Below, piece after piece: positions 7,491-17,336 of a stretch of 64,000 nucleotides of DNA. Source of the stretch: Salinibacterium sp. (GTDB lineage Bacteria; Actinomycetota; Actinomycetes; Actinomycetales; Microbacteriaceae); assembly GCA_015234465.1 (NCBI GenBank), contig JADGNA010000008.1, forward strand, positions 558,001 to 622,000, given 5' to 3'. The notes beneath the pieces are model-generated. The model saw nothing but the letters and a program-made list of their open reading frames with translations. It searched no databases and was not told the DNA's origin. Every line of letters starts with the position of its first letter. The stretch's first letter is position 1. The position numbers and the translations under genes are program-made.

Positions 7491-8585
7491 TCAGACGACG
7501 GTGGTGCCGAAGGCGAGGCCGAGCGCGTAGGTGACGGCGGCGGCGCCGAAGCCGATCGCGAGCTGTCGCAGCGCTCGCCAGTGCGGCGGCCCGCCCGAGA
7601 GCACACCCACGATGCCTCCAGTGAGGAGCAGCGCGACCCCCACGATCGCGGCGGCGACGACGACCGCCAGCATGCCCTCAAGGCCGACAAGGTAGGGCAG
7701 CACGGGCAGCAGCGCACCCGTCGCGAAGAAGCAGAAGCTCGAGAGGGCGGCCCCGGTTGCCGAGCCGACCTCCTCGTGCGTCGCGGCCACCGGCACCTCG
7801 CCGGAGGCGTCGCTGCTGCGGAGGGTTGCGATGGTCTTGCGGGCCCGGGCATCCGCCTCGACCGGATCCATGCCGCGCGCACGGTAGACGAGCGCGAGTT
7901 CATTGGCGTCGACATCGAGGTCGGGCAGCACCCGCTGCGTGCGTGGGTCGGGATCGGATGCCGCGAGCAGCTCGCGCTGCGACCGCACCGACACGTACTC
8001 TCCCGCCGCCATTGAGAGGGCGCCTGCGAAGAGGCCCGCGATGCCCGTCGCGAGGATGATCGAGGGGGCCACACCGGTCGCCCCGATCCCCATGACGAGT
8101 GCCAGGTTGCTCACGAGCCCGTCGTTTGCCCCGAAGACGGCGGCCCGGAAGGACCCCGAAACTCGGGCACGCCCCCGCGCCGCGAGGCCGCGCACCACCT
8201 CGCCGTGGATGCGCTCGTCGGCGGCCATCGCGGCGGTCGCGTCGGCATCCGCCTCGTACGGCGAACGCGCCTCGGCACGCTGCGCCAGGGCGAGCACGAA
8301 CACCGAGCCGAAGCGTCGCGCGAGCCAGCCGAGGGCACGCGTGCGCAGGGCACCCCGCCGCGGCGGCCCCACCTCGTCGCCGAGGAGCGTGATCCAGTGT
8401 TGTTCGTGCCTCGCCTCCGCCTCGGCGAGCGCCAGCAGGATCTCCCGCTCCTCCCCCTCGCGACGGCCCGCGAGGTCGCGGTAGACGGCGGCCTCGGCCC
8501 GCTCGTCCGCAAGATAGCGGCGCCAGCGACGGATCTGGGAACGGCTCGGCTGCGGATGCGGCTCCCCGGGCACGTCAGCCGGCAT
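7491..8585 (-). CDS. VIT1/CCC1-family transporter with ferritin-like N-terminal domain
   Basis: 364 residues. Residues 10-150 form an acidic helical region with spaced Glu/His (ALAEAEARHEQHW, ADERIHGEVV), resembling a rubrerythrin/ferritin-like metal-binding domain. From about 145 the VIT1/CCC1 membrane domain begins, with the hallmark FGANDGLVSNLALVMGI, then about five transmembrane helices with a charged cytoplasmic insert. The architecture matches the membrane-bound ferritin (MbfA) type, which exports or sequesters Fe(II) or Mn(II). The start overlaps galM by 11 bp, so it is read through from the galM promoter; a functional link to galactose is not apparent. Confidence 0.87.
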   Translation of the reverse strand: MPADVPGEPHPQPSRSQIRRWRRYLADERAEAAVYRDLAGRREGEEREILLALAEAEARHEQHWITLLGDEVGPPRRGALRTRALGWLARRFGSVFVLALAQRAEARSPYEADADATAAMAADERIHGEVVRGLAARGRARVSGSFRAAVFGANDGLVSNLALVMGIGATGVAPSIILATGIAGLFAGALSMAAGEYVSVRSQRELLAASDPDPRTQRVLPDLDVDANELALVYRARGMDPVEADARARKTIATLRSSDASGEVPVAATHEEVGSATGAALSSFCFFATGALLPVLPYLVGLEGMLAVVVAAAIVGVALLLTGGIVGVLSGGPPHWRALRQLAIGFGAAAVTYALGLAFGTTVV

Positions 8586-9498
8586 AGTCGATGCCCCACG
8601 AGGTCGACCAGACCTCGTCGGGGGCGAGCCAGCGCAGTCCGAGCCCGCTGTTGAAGGCGTCGGGCGGTGCCGTCATCGGCTCGATCGCAACCGCGAGGCC
8701 CATGCCGTCAGCCTTCGGGAACTCGCGCGTCGTGAACACCTGTACCCAGCGCCAGTCCTGCTCCTGCCAGATGTGCAGGGCTCGCCCGTCGGGGGCGGCG
8801 AGGCTGTGGGTGATGCGTCCGGCGCTCTCCGTGAGGTCGCCGAAGGCGTCGTCGAGCGAGAGCTGGCCGACGGCGCGGCCCTTGCTGAGATCGAAGTCCG
8901 TGCCGGGCACCGCGACATCGCCGGTCGGGTTCAGCCGATCATCCACCCCGACCCTGGAACCAGCCTCGATCGTGAGCGTGAGCTCCTCGACGGGCACGTC
9001 ACCGAGGCGGAAGAAGGGATGCACGCCGAACGCGACGGGCGCGGCGGCGGCCGAGCGGTTGGTGGCGCTGTGGGTGACCCGCAGCCCGCCCTCGACGAGC
9101 TCGTAGCGCACGCTCGTGTCGACCATGAACGGGTAGCCGTGCTGCGGGAACACGGTGGCCGCGAGCGTGATCGCGGCAGCCGTGCGCTCCACGACCGTGT
9201 AGGGCGCGTTGCGGAGGAGACCGTGGATGGCGTTGCCGCTTGCCGGCTCCGTGATGTCGAGCTGCTGGGTCTCGCCGTCGAGCTGCCAGCGGCCGTCACG
9301 CACGCGGTTGGGCCACGGCGCGAGCACGATGCCGCAGCCGAAGGGCGGCAGGGTGTCTTCGGCGAAGGGTTCCGTGAGGGCCACCCCGTCGACCTCGAAC
9401 ACCCGGAGCGCTGCAGCAAGCTCCGTTATGATGGCTCGGCCGGTGTGGCCGCCCCCTGAGAACGACAGTTCGAACTGTTCTCCCGTGTGCGCACGCAT
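8575..9498 (-). CDS. galM: Aldose 1-epimerase (galactose mutarotase)
   Basis: 307 residues. The family motifs LAPWPNRVRDGRW, GNAIHGLLRN, FGVHPFFRLG and the C-terminal VAIEPMTAPPDAFN are present, including the histidine (HGLL) and glutamate (IEP) used for acid-base catalysis. It interconverts alpha and beta anomers of D-galactose or D-glucose in the cytoplasm. Divergent from galT with 28 bp between start codons. The -10-like TAGGCT six bases before the ATG predicts a leaderless mRNA and explains how the promoter fits in so short a gap. Confidence 0.9.
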   Translation of the reverse strand: MRAHTGEQFELSFSGGGHTGRAIITELAAALRVFEVDGVALTEPFAEDTLPPFGCGIVLAPWPNRVRDGRWQLDGETQQLDITEPASGNAIHGLLRNAPYTVVERTAAAITLAATVFPQHGYPFMVDTSVRYELVEGGLRVTHSATNRSAAAAPVAFGVHPFFRLGDVPVEELTLTIEAGSRVGVDDRLNPTGDVAVPGTDFDLSKGRAVGQLSLDDAFGDLTESAGRITHSLAAPDGRALHIWQEQDWRWVQVFTTREFPKADGMGLAVAIEPMTAPPDAFNSGLGLRWLAPDEVWSTSWGIDYAG

Positions 9499-9504
9499 GC
9501 CGCC

Positions 9505-9510
9505 AGCCTA
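9505..9510 (-). promoter_or_regulatory. -10 box of galM (leaderless)
   Basis: Minus-strand TAGGCT six bases before the galM ATG. It sits within the 28-bp galM-galT gap, so its -35 must overlap the start of galT. Confidence 0.5.
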
Positions 9511-9526
9511 GAGCGAAAAGGGTGCC

Positions 9527-10626
9527 ATGGCCCAGATCACGAAGACCGTCACGACCCTCGCCGACGGTCGCGAACTCATCTACTACGACGATGCCGACAC
9601 GACCCTCAGCGGCGAGCGGGCGGTCGACGCGCGCACGCTCGACCCGCGACCGGCCACAGCGACCATGCGGCAGGACGTGCTGACGGGCGACTGGATCTCG
9701 GTCGCCGCCGCACGGCAGAACCGCGTGTTCCTGCCGCCAGCGCACCAGGACCCACTCGCACCCGCCACGCCAGAGAACCCCAGCGAGATCCCCTCCAACT
9801 ACGACGTCGCCGTCTTCGAGAACCGCTCCCCCTCCTTCGGCCCGGAGGTCGGCGAAGCGGATGTCGCAGGGCTTGGCTTCGAGCGCACGGCACCCTCCTA
9901 CGGCCGCTGCGAGGTCGTCTGCTTCAGCCCCGAGCACGAGGGCTCCTTCGGCACGCAGACCCCGTCGCGCGCCCGCACCGTCATCGAGGCGTGGGCCGAC
10001 CGCACCGCCGCACTGTCGGCGATGCCGGGCATCCGCCAGGTCTTTCCCTTCGAGAACCGCGGCCAGGAGATCGGCGTCACGCTGCCCCACCCGCACGGGC
10101 AGATCTACGCCTACCCCTACGTGACGCCGCGCACGCAGCGGCTGCTCGCATCCATCGAAGAGCTCGGGCCCGACCTCTTCGAGCGGATGCTCGACCGCGA
10201 GCGCTCCTCGACGCGCGTGCTCTTGAGCGGTGAACACTGGACGGCCTTCGTGCCCTTCGCCGCCCGCTGGCCCATCGAGGTGCACATGCTGCCCCACCGC
10301 CACGTGCCCGACTTCGCCGCGACGAACGCGGAGGAACGCGACGAGCTTTCGCACCTCTACCTCGAGCTGCTGCGCGGCATCGACGCAATCTACGACACCC
10401 CGACCCCCTACATCGCCGCATGGCACCAGGCACCGGTCGACCTCGCCCGCGACAGTGTGCGCCTGTCGCTCCAGCTCACCTCGCCGAGGCGCGCCGCCGA
10501 CAAGCTCAAGTTCCTCGCCGGCTCCGAGGCCGCCATGGGGGCCTGGATCGGCGACGTGCCGCCCGAGCGCAGCGCCGAGCTCGTGCGCGAGGGCATCGAA
10601 CGGGCACGTGCCACGAAAGGAACCGC

Positions 10627-10630
<4 letters not shown>
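9527..10630 (+). CDS. galT: Galactose-1-phosphate uridylyltransferase
   Basis: 367 residues, HIT superfamily. The nucleophilic histidine lies in the HPHGQIYAYPY motif (about residues 187-197), and EVHMLPHRHVPDF supplies the C-terminal half of the site. It transfers UMP between UDP-glucose and galactose-1-phosphate in the Leloir pathway. galK overlaps its stop by 4 bp (ATGA). No galE is present in the window. A TATGAT sequence at 9427-9432, inside galM, could be the -10 of its promoter with a leader of about 90 nt; this is weak evidence. Confidence 0.93.
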
Positions 10631-11784
<1,154 letters not shown>

Positions 11785-11788
11785 GCGC

Positions 11789-12388
11789 ATGTTCGTCAAG
11801 ATCTGCGGCCTCAGTGAACGCGTCCACGTCTACGACGCGATCGAAGCGGGCGCAGACGCCGTCGGCCTCGTGCTCACCCCGAGTCCCCGCTTCGTGACGG
11901 CGGATGCCGCCAAGGACCTGGTCGCCGCCGCCGAGGAGCGCGTGCTCACGGTCGGGGTGTTCCGCGACGAGACCGTCGACGAGATCGAACGGCTCGCGGA
12001 GGCATCCGGAGTCTCGGCGATCCAGGTGCACGGCAACCGCAGCCGCGCCGAGATCTCGAAGCTCGGGATGATCGGCCGCACGCTCATCCGCGCCGTGCCC
12101 TTCGACGACCCGAGCCTCGAGGAGAACTTCGGGGAACACATACTCCTCGTCGACGCGCCGAAGCCGGGCTCGGGCGAGGTCTGGGACTACGCGGCCATGT
12201 CGGGCCTGACACTGTCGGATGTCGGTGGTCGCTGGCTCCTCGCCGGTGGCCTCACCCCCGACAACGTGGCCTCCGCAATCGCCGCCGCGACACCGTGGGG
12301 CGTCGATGTGTCGAGCGGCGTCGAGACCGCACCGGGCGTCAAGTCGAGCGAACTCATCCGGAGCTTCGTCTCCGCCGCCAAGGCCTAG
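11789..12388 (+). CDS. trpF: Phosphoribosylanthranilate isomerase (TrpF family)
   Basis: 199-residue single-domain (beta/alpha)8 barrel of TrpF length. The catalytic cysteine of KICGLS and an aspartate in LLVDAPKPGSGEVWDY are in the expected places, and the C-terminal phosphate site LAGGLTPDNV and GVDVSSGVET-PGVKSSE are clear. Other consensus elements are altered: TPSPRFV instead of APSPR, IQVHGNRSR instead of VQLHGxE. It should isomerise phosphoribosylanthranilate in tryptophan synthesis. It sits 4 bp behind galK and far from any trp gene, so it is transcribed with the galactose genes. Many actinomycetes lack trpF and use PriA; a secondary role on another sugar phosphate cannot be excluded. 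Confidence 0.82.
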   Translation: MFVKICGLSERVHVYDAIEAGADAVGLVLTPSPRFVTADAAKDLVAAAEERVLTVGVFRDETVDEIERLAEASGVSAIQVHGNRSRAEISKLGMIGRTLIRAVPFDDPSLEENFGEHILLVDAPKPGSGEVWDYAAMSGLTLSDVGGRWLLAGGLTPDNVASAIAAATPWGVDVSSGVETAPGVKSSELIRSFVSAAKA

Positions 12389-12406
12389 CCTCCACAGCCC
12401 AGGAGC

Positions 12407-12459
12407 CGCCTTTCACAATTCAGGAAGGGAACGGCACAGTTCCTGGATTGTGAAAGGCG
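12407..12459. repeat. Palindromic intergenic element, copy 2
   Basis: The 20-bp arms CGCCTTTCACAATTCAGGAA (12407-12426) and 12440-12459 are inverted with one mismatch, with a 13-bp spacer. The arm matches the right arm of the 268-339 element at 17 of 20 positions. It lies between trpF and the shared terminator. Confidence 0.75.
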
Positions 12460-12460
12460 A

Positions 12461-12490
12461 AGGGGCCGCCGCGCGAACGCGGCGACCCCT
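12461..12490. terminator. Bidirectional terminator between trpF and livK
   Basis: AGGGGCCGCCGCG (12461-12473), CGAA loop, and CGCGGCGACCCCT (12478-12490): a 13-bp stem with one mismatch. It serves the converging trpF and livK genes. Confidence 0.7.
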
Positions 12491-12505
12491 CATTGTGTGC
12501 CTTGC

Positions 12506-13786
12506 TTAGTTGGAGCCGGGGATGCCGTTCTCGAACGGAACCTGGCCGCCGGTGTACTCCGTGACCTCGCCGTTCTCGTAGACGTAGGGAGCACCGAAGT
12601 ACGCCTGCACGCCGCTCTTCACCTGGCTGAGCTGCACGCCGGTGTTACCAGTGTGGTCCTCAGGCGAGTAGCCGAGGGGCACGAGGCCCGAGCCCTTGAC
12701 CGCGCCCGACTCGATCGCCTCGACGATCGACTCACGCGTGGGGTTGTCGCCAGCTGCCGCGAGCGCCTCAGCGAACATGTACGCCATGTTCATGCCGAAG
12801 ATGTCGTTGCCGCCGATCTCGCCGCCACCGTTGTACTCGTCCTGCACCATCTGGAAGTGCTCGATCCAGGGGTCGTCCTGGTTGGTCTCGAGCGAGAGGT
12901 AGAACGTGCTGATGAAGTTCTCCAGCAGCAGGGGTGCGTTCTCCTGGAGGTAGTCCTTCTCGAGCGTGCCGTAGTCACCACCGGCCGAGGTGGCCATCCA
13001 CTGCGGGAAGAAGCCGAGCTGCGCGGCCGTTCCCACGGCGAGTGCCGTGAAGCCGTTGATGCTGGCGAGGAACACGACGTCGCAGTTCGCAGCCTTGAGA
13101 GCGCTGATCTGGGCCGTCACGTCCTGGTTCGCGACCGAGTAGCGCTCGCTCGCGGCGAGGCCGTCAGCGCCGAGGATCTCGAGTGCGCCCTTCTCGAAGT
13201 CGTCACCGAAGTCGTCGTCCTGGCCGAACATGCAGTAGGTGCCGTCGGGCATCTCCGTCTGTGCGTAGTGCGCGAGGATGGCCGCCTCAGCGATGTACTC
13301 CGAGTTGTAGCCGAAGGTCCACGGGTACTTCTCCGGCTGGTCCCACATCGGCGACCCGCCCGAGACGAAGAGGTCGGGGACCTCGTTCTCGTTGAGGAAG
13401 TCGATGACGGCGCTGTGCGTCGGCGTGCCGAGGCCACCGAGGATCGCGAAGACCTCCTCCTGCAGCACGAGGTCACGCACGACCGTCTGCGTGTTGGCGG
13501 GGTTGTAGCCATCGTCCTTGACGATGAACTCGATCTCGCGACCGTTGATGCCGCCGTTGTCGTTGATGTAGTCGAAGTACGCGCTCGTCGCAGCCGAGAT
13601 CGACGAGAAGCCGGCTGCGGCCGGACCCGTGAGCGGCTGGTGCGTGCCGATCACGATCTTGTCTTCAGTCACACCGGGCACGTCCTGGGCGTCGCCTCCG
13701 CCGCCTCCGGGCGAGGAGCACGCCGCGAGGGCGAGCACAGAGGCGGCACCCACGACCGCGAATGCGCGATTCCTTTTGAGAGTCAT
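12506..13786 (-). CDS. livK: Branched-chain amino-acid ABC transporter, substrate-binding lipoprotein
   Basis: 426 residues. The signal peptide ends at the lipobox LAAC (Cys23), followed by a Gly/Ser linker. The mature part is a type I periplasmic-binding fold of the LivK/AmiC group, with IVIGTHQPLTGPAAAGFSSI at the start and VFLASINGFTALAVG in the second lobe. It captures the substrate outside the membrane for the LivHMGF system, whose genes lie directly upstream on the same strand. It is the last gene of that operon. The ligand is inferred from the family; amides, short fatty acids or aromatic acids are also known substrates of this group. Confidence 0.88.
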   Translation of the reverse strand: MTLKRNRAFAVVGAASVLALAACSSPGGGGGDAQDVPGVTEDKIVIGTHQPLTGPAAAGFSSISAATSAYFDYINDNGGINGREIEFIVKDDGYNPANTQTVVRDLVLQEEVFAILGGLGTPTHSAVIDFLNENEVPDLFVSGGSPMWDQPEKYPWTFGYNSEYIAEAAILAHYAQTEMPDGTYCMFGQDDDFGDDFEKGALEILGADGLAASERYSVANQDVTAQISALKAANCDVVFLASINGFTALAVGTAAQLGFFPQWMATSAGGDYGTLEKDYLQENAPLLLENFISTFYLSLETNQDDPWIEHFQMVQDEYNGGGEIGGNDIFGMNMAYMFAEALAAAGDNPTRESIVEAIESGAVKGSGLVPLGYSPEDHTGNTGVQLSQVKSGVQAYFGAPYVYENGEVTEYTGGQVPFENGIPGSN

Positions 13787-13831
13787 CTTTGACCTTTCTG
13801 TGGTGATTGGTTGGTGCTTGGGTATTTCGGG

Positions 13832-14875
13832 TTATTTCGGGACAGGAACTGATTGCGGAGTTCCTCGGGACTGCATCTTGAGCCTGCCCTTGCGGAGGAG
13901 GCCCTGGATGCCGAGGGGGGCGACGATCACGACGAGCACCATGATGGCGCCGAACAGTCCGACCGCGAGGTTGCCGTCGAGGCGCTGTGCGACCTCGGGC
14001 GACAGGGACAGGCTCTTGGTAAGGGAGCCGATGGCATCCGGCAGCACGACGAGGAGGATGGACCCCCAGAGCGCGCCGTACAGGGTGCCGATCCCACCGA
14101 TGACTGCGGCCATCAGCAGGAAGAGGGAGAAGACGAGGCTGAAGGCCCCGGGGCTAGCGCTCTGGGTCATGAAGGCGAGCACAGCACCGCCGGCGCCCGC
14201 TGCCGCCGAGCTGACCGTGAACGCGATCACCTTGGTGCGCGCGACGTTGACCCCGGCGATCGCGGCGGCGACCTCGTTGTCTCGCACGGCACGCATCTGG
14301 CGACCGAAGTTGCCCTTCATGAGGTTGCGCAACAGGATCACGACGAGCGCAGCACACGCGATCGCGACCCATGCCTGGAACATCTCGGTGCCGCCTCGAC
14401 CCGCGAGGAACTCGGGCCTGCGCTCGACCGAGATGTAGAGGCCCTGGTCGCCGTTGAAGACGTCGGAGAAGCGGCTCGTGATCGCGGGAAGGGCGAGCAC
14501 AAGCGCCAAGGTCACACCGGCGAGGTAGGGCCCGTGCAGTCGCGCCGCCGCGAGCCCGACGATGAGGCCGAGCACTGCCGCGCCCGCGACGGCCGCGAGG
14601 ATCGGCAGGATGAGCAGCACTGGGCCGGTGACCTCCTGCTCCGCGAGGCCGTTCGCCGTGAAGGCGTAGCAGTACGCACCGCAGGCCGCGAGCGCCGCGT
14701 GGCCGAGCGAGAGCTGCCCGTTGACGCCCGTGAGCATCGTGAGGCCGGCGACGACGCAGAGGTATGCGGCGATCGTGGCGAGTTGGTAGTTGCGGTACGG
14801 GTCGAGCACGAAGGTGAGACCGATGACCGCGACGAGGCCCACAAGGCCGACGATGAGTGTGGTGCGACTGCTCAT
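13832..14875 (-). CDS. livM: Branched-chain amino-acid ABC transporter permease LivM
   Basis: 347 residues with about ten hydrophobic helices. The N-terminal VAGLTMLTGVNGQLSLGHAAL is the LivM signature, and the EAA-like cytoplasmic loop lies in VRDNEVAAAIAGVNVARTKV. It forms the translocation path with LivH. The start overlaps livH by 4 bp (ATGA). A 45-bp gap with its own ribosome-binding site separates it from livK. Confidence 0.9.
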   Translation of the reverse strand: MSSRTTLIVGLVGLVAVIGLTFVLDPYRNYQLATIAAYLCVVAGLTMLTGVNGQLSLGHAALAACGAYCYAFTANGLAEQEVTGPVLLILPILAAVAGAAVLGLIVGLAAARLHGPYLAGVTLALVLALPAITSRFSDVFNGDQGLYISVERRPEFLAGRGGTEMFQAWVAIACAALVVILLRNLMKGNFGRQMRAVRDNEVAAAIAGVNVARTKVIAFTVSSAAAGAGGAVLAFMTQSASPGAFSLVFSLFLLMAAVIGGIGTLYGALWGSILLVVLPDAIGSLTKSLSLSPEVAQRLDGNLAVGLFGAIMVLVVIVAPLGIQGLLRKGRLKMQSRGTPQSVPVPK

Positions 14876-15756
14876 GCTGTGCGCTCCTTGGTGACTGAGA
14901 AGATTCCGCCGGGCTTGATGAGGAGCACGGCCAGGAGGAGCACGAGCACGGCGACGGGAGAGAGCGTCGCGCCCAGGTATCCACTCACCCAGCTGAGCAG
15001 CACGCCCACCACGAGGCCGCCGACGACGGCCCCGGGCGCGGAGTCGAGCCCGCCGACCACCGCGATCGTGAATGCGTAGACAAACACGGCATCAGTGGAG
15101 TGCGGGTTGAGCCCGAGCTCCGTGGGGACCACGAGGAGCGCAGCCAGTGCGCTGAGCGCGGATGCGAGCATCCATCCGAGCGTGATCATGCGGTTCGAGC
15201 GAACCCCCAGGAGACGCGCGAGTTCGGGCGAGAACGCGGCTGCGCGCATCCGGAGCCCCACGTTCGTCTTGCCGAAGAGCACGGCCAGGCCGATCACGAC
15301 GAAGCCGACACAGGCGAACACGAAGAGGTCGTAGGCCGAGATCGACAGCCCCGCGAGCCACGGCAGCGGACTCTGGCTGAAGGGAACCTGCATCGGGTGG
15401 TAGCCGTTGCCGAACAGCATGCCGATGATCGCCTGGATGACAAGCAGCACTCCGAGAGCAGCGATCACCGAGTTGAGCGGGTTGACCGAGCTGACGTAGC
15501 GCATGACCCCACGCTCCACGACGAAGCCGATCGCCGCTCCCCCCAAAAGTGCGGCCACGAGCCCGAGCCAGTAGTTGCCCGTTGCCGAGGTCACGACGAA
15601 GGCGAGATACGTGGCCGCCATCGCGATGGCGCCCTGTGAGAAGTTGATGATGCGCGCTGCACGCCAGATGAGCACGAGCGAGAGAGCGAATACTGCCAGC
15701 ACGGCACCACGGGCGAGCCCGTCGACCGTGAGGAATAAGAAGCGTTCCAGTTCCAT
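14872..15756 (-). CDS. livH: Branched-chain amino-acid ABC transporter permease LivH
   Basis: 294 residues, about eight transmembrane helices. The segment RAARIINFSQGAIAMAATYL is characteristic of LivH, and the coupling loop ARLLGVRSNRMITLGWMLAS contacts the ATPases. Partner of LivM. It overlaps livF by one base and livM by four, so the operon is tightly packed. Confidence 0.9.
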   Translation of the reverse strand: MELERFLFLTVDGLARGAVLAVFALSLVLIWRAARIINFSQGAIAMAATYLAFVVTSATGNYWLGLVAALLGGAAIGFVVERGVMRYVSSVNPLNSVIAALGVLLVIQAIIGMLFGNGYHPMQVPFSQSPLPWLAGLSISAYDLFVFACVGFVVIGLAVLFGKTNVGLRMRAAAFSPELARLLGVRSNRMITLGWMLASALSALAALLVVPTELGLNPHSTDAVFVYAFTIAVVGGLDSAPGAVVGGLVVGVLLSWVSGYLGATLSPVAVLVLLLAVLLIKPGGIFSVTKERTA

Positions 15757-16472
15757 CAGAACCCCAGGTAGGTGTGTCGGAGGTCGGTGTCGGCCGCGAG
15801 TTCCGCAGCGGGCCGGGCAGCGACGACGCGGCCCAGGTTGAGAACGACGCCGTGGTCGGCCACGGAGAGCGCACTGCGCACGTTCTGTTCGATCAGCAGC
15901 ACGGTGAGGCCGGTCTCGTCACGGAGGCGACCGAGGAGCTGCAGGATCTGGGCGGTGATGCGGGGCGCAAGGCCGAGCGAAGGCTCGTCGAGCAGCAGGA
16001 GCTTCGGCTTGGCCATGAGTGCGCGGCCGATGGCGAGCATCTGCCGCTCACCCCCGGAAAGCTGGTGGCCCGCCGACTTGCGACGGTTCTGCAGCGGCTC
16101 GAAGAGTTCGTATACCTCGGCGAGGGTGCGGGACGACTCAGCCGAGTTGCCGCGCCAGAGCCCTCCGAGGCGAAGGTTCTCGTCGACTGTCAGCTCGGTG
16201 ATGACACCGCGACCCTCCGGCACGAGGGCGAGCCCGTTGCGCACCATGTCTTCGACCTTGACCTTGCTGAGGTCTGTACCGCCCATGCGGATGCTTCCCG
16301 CACTGGGCCGGATCTGCCCCATGATCGTGCGGAGGAGGGTGGTCTTGCCCGCGCCATTCGCACCGACGACCGCGGTGATGCTGCGCTCCGGCACGGCGAG
16401 TTCGATGCCGTGCAGCACGGAGACGGGGCCGTAGCCCGCGCTGACCCCGTTGAGGGTGAGAAGGTCGCTCAC
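15756..16472 (-). CDS. livF: Branched-chain amino-acid ABC transporter ATPase LivF
   Basis: 238 residues from a GTG at 16472 that overlaps the livG stop (GTGA). The longer frame upstream is an overprint of livG and was rejected. Walker A is GANGAGKTT, the signature LSGGERQMLAIGRALM, Walker B LLLLDEPSLGLAP, and the switch histidine is replaced by glutamine in LIEQNV, which is normal for LivF. It supplies ATP hydrolysis for the Liv importer. Confidence 0.9.
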   Translation of the reverse strand: MSDLLTLNGVSAGYGPVSVLHGIELAVPERSITAVVGANGAGKTTLLRTIMGQIRPSAGSIRMGGTDLSKVKVEDMVRNGLALVPEGRGVITELTVDENLRLGGLWRGNSAESSRTLAEVYELFEPLQNRRKSAGHQLSGGERQMLAIGRALMAKPKLLLLDEPSLGLAPRITAQILQLLGRLRDETGLTVLLIEQNVRSALSVADHGVVLNLGRVVAARPAAELAADTDLRHTYLGF

Positions 16473-17260
16473 GCGGCATCCACCCCCAGGTACGCCTCGG
16501 TGACGGCGGGGTTCGCGCTGACCTCTGCGGGAGTGCCCGTGGCGATCAGCTTGCCGAAGTCGAGCACGGCGATGCTGTCGCACACCGACATGACGAGGTC
16601 GACGTGGTGCTCGACGAGCACGACCGAGCAGTCCCTGCCGGGAATCGAGCGGATGAGCTCGCCCAGTTCCTCGATCTCGTCGTGGCCGAGGCCACCGGCC
16701 GGCTCGTCGAGCAGCAGCAGCGAGGGCTCGCTGACGAGGGCCCGCGCGATCGATACCTTCTTGCGGATCGCGTAGGGCAGCGTGTCGGGCAGCGCCGCCG
16801 CGTACTTCTCGATGCCGAGGGAGGCGAGGGTCGCCATCGCCCGTTCCTTCTTCTCTCGCTCCTCGCGCGCCGCGCGGGGCAGGGAGAAGAGCTCTTCGAG
16901 GAAGGTGTGACGGGTCGACGACTGCAGGCCCGCCACGACGTTCTCCAGCACGGGCTGGCCACCGAAGAGGCCGAGCCCCTGGAGCGTGCGCGCGATGCCG
17001 TGCTTCGTGAGGCGGTGGGCGCGGGGCCGCACCTCGGTGCCGTCGACCGACATCGTGCCGGAGGTCGGCTTGTAGACGCCGCACACGACGTTGAACAGCG
17101 TGGTCTTGCCTGCGCCGTTGGGGCCCATGATTCCGACGACCGAGCCGACGGGAACCTCAACCGAGACCGAGTCGAGCGCGGTGAGACCACCGAACTTGAC
17201 CGTGATGTCTCTCAGGGCCAGCCGCGGCGCGCTCGCCGGGCCGGTGTCATGGGCTGCCAT
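16469..17260 (-). CDS. livG: Branched-chain amino-acid ABC transporter ATPase LivG
   Basis: 263 residues from the ATG at 17260, chosen because AAGGAG lies seven bases upstream; the ATG at 17296 lacks one. Walker A GPNGAGKTT, the LivG-specific VRPRAHRLTKHGIARTLQ segment, and Walker B LLLLDEPAGGLGHDE are visible. The usual LSGGQ is degenerate: PYAIRKKVSIARALV stands in its place, as in other members of this subgroup. First gene of the livGFHMK operon. A 76-bp gap separates it from the upstream quinone oxidoreductase gene and contains TAGACA/TGTCTA inverted boxes at about 17289-17307 that may be promoter or operator. Confidence 0.88.
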   Translation of the reverse strand: MAAHDTGPASAPRLALRDITVKFGGLTALDSVSVEVPVGSVVGIMGPNGAGKTTLFNVVCGVYKPTSGTMSVDGTEVRPRAHRLTKHGIARTLQGLGLFGGQPVLENVVAGLQSSTRHTFLEELFSLPRAAREEREKKERAMATLASLGIEKYAAALPDTLPYAIRKKVSIARALVSEPSLLLLDEPAGGLGHDEIEELGELIRSIPGRDCSVVLVEHHVDLVMSVCDSIAVLDFGKLIATGTPAEVSANPAVTEAYLGVDAA

Positions 17261-17336
17261 GTGACCACTCCTTTGTGATGCTGTGTAAGTAGACATTCGG
17301 GTTGTCTATGTTCTGCGTAAGGGTTTCTGTCGCCGC

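Noticed and set aside
13816-13842. Tandem TATTTCGGG copies before livK
   Set aside because: Only two short imperfect units; no other copies nearby, so chance is likely.
16473-17084. N-terminal extension of LivF into livG
   Set aside because: The extension is an out-of-frame overprint of the livG gene; the GTG at 16472 with a GTGA overlap gives a normal 238-residue LivF.
17289-17307. TAGACA/TGTCTA inverted boxes before livG as another TetR-type site
   Set aside because: It shares no bases with the ACCGAC/GGT core; kept only as a note in the livG entry.
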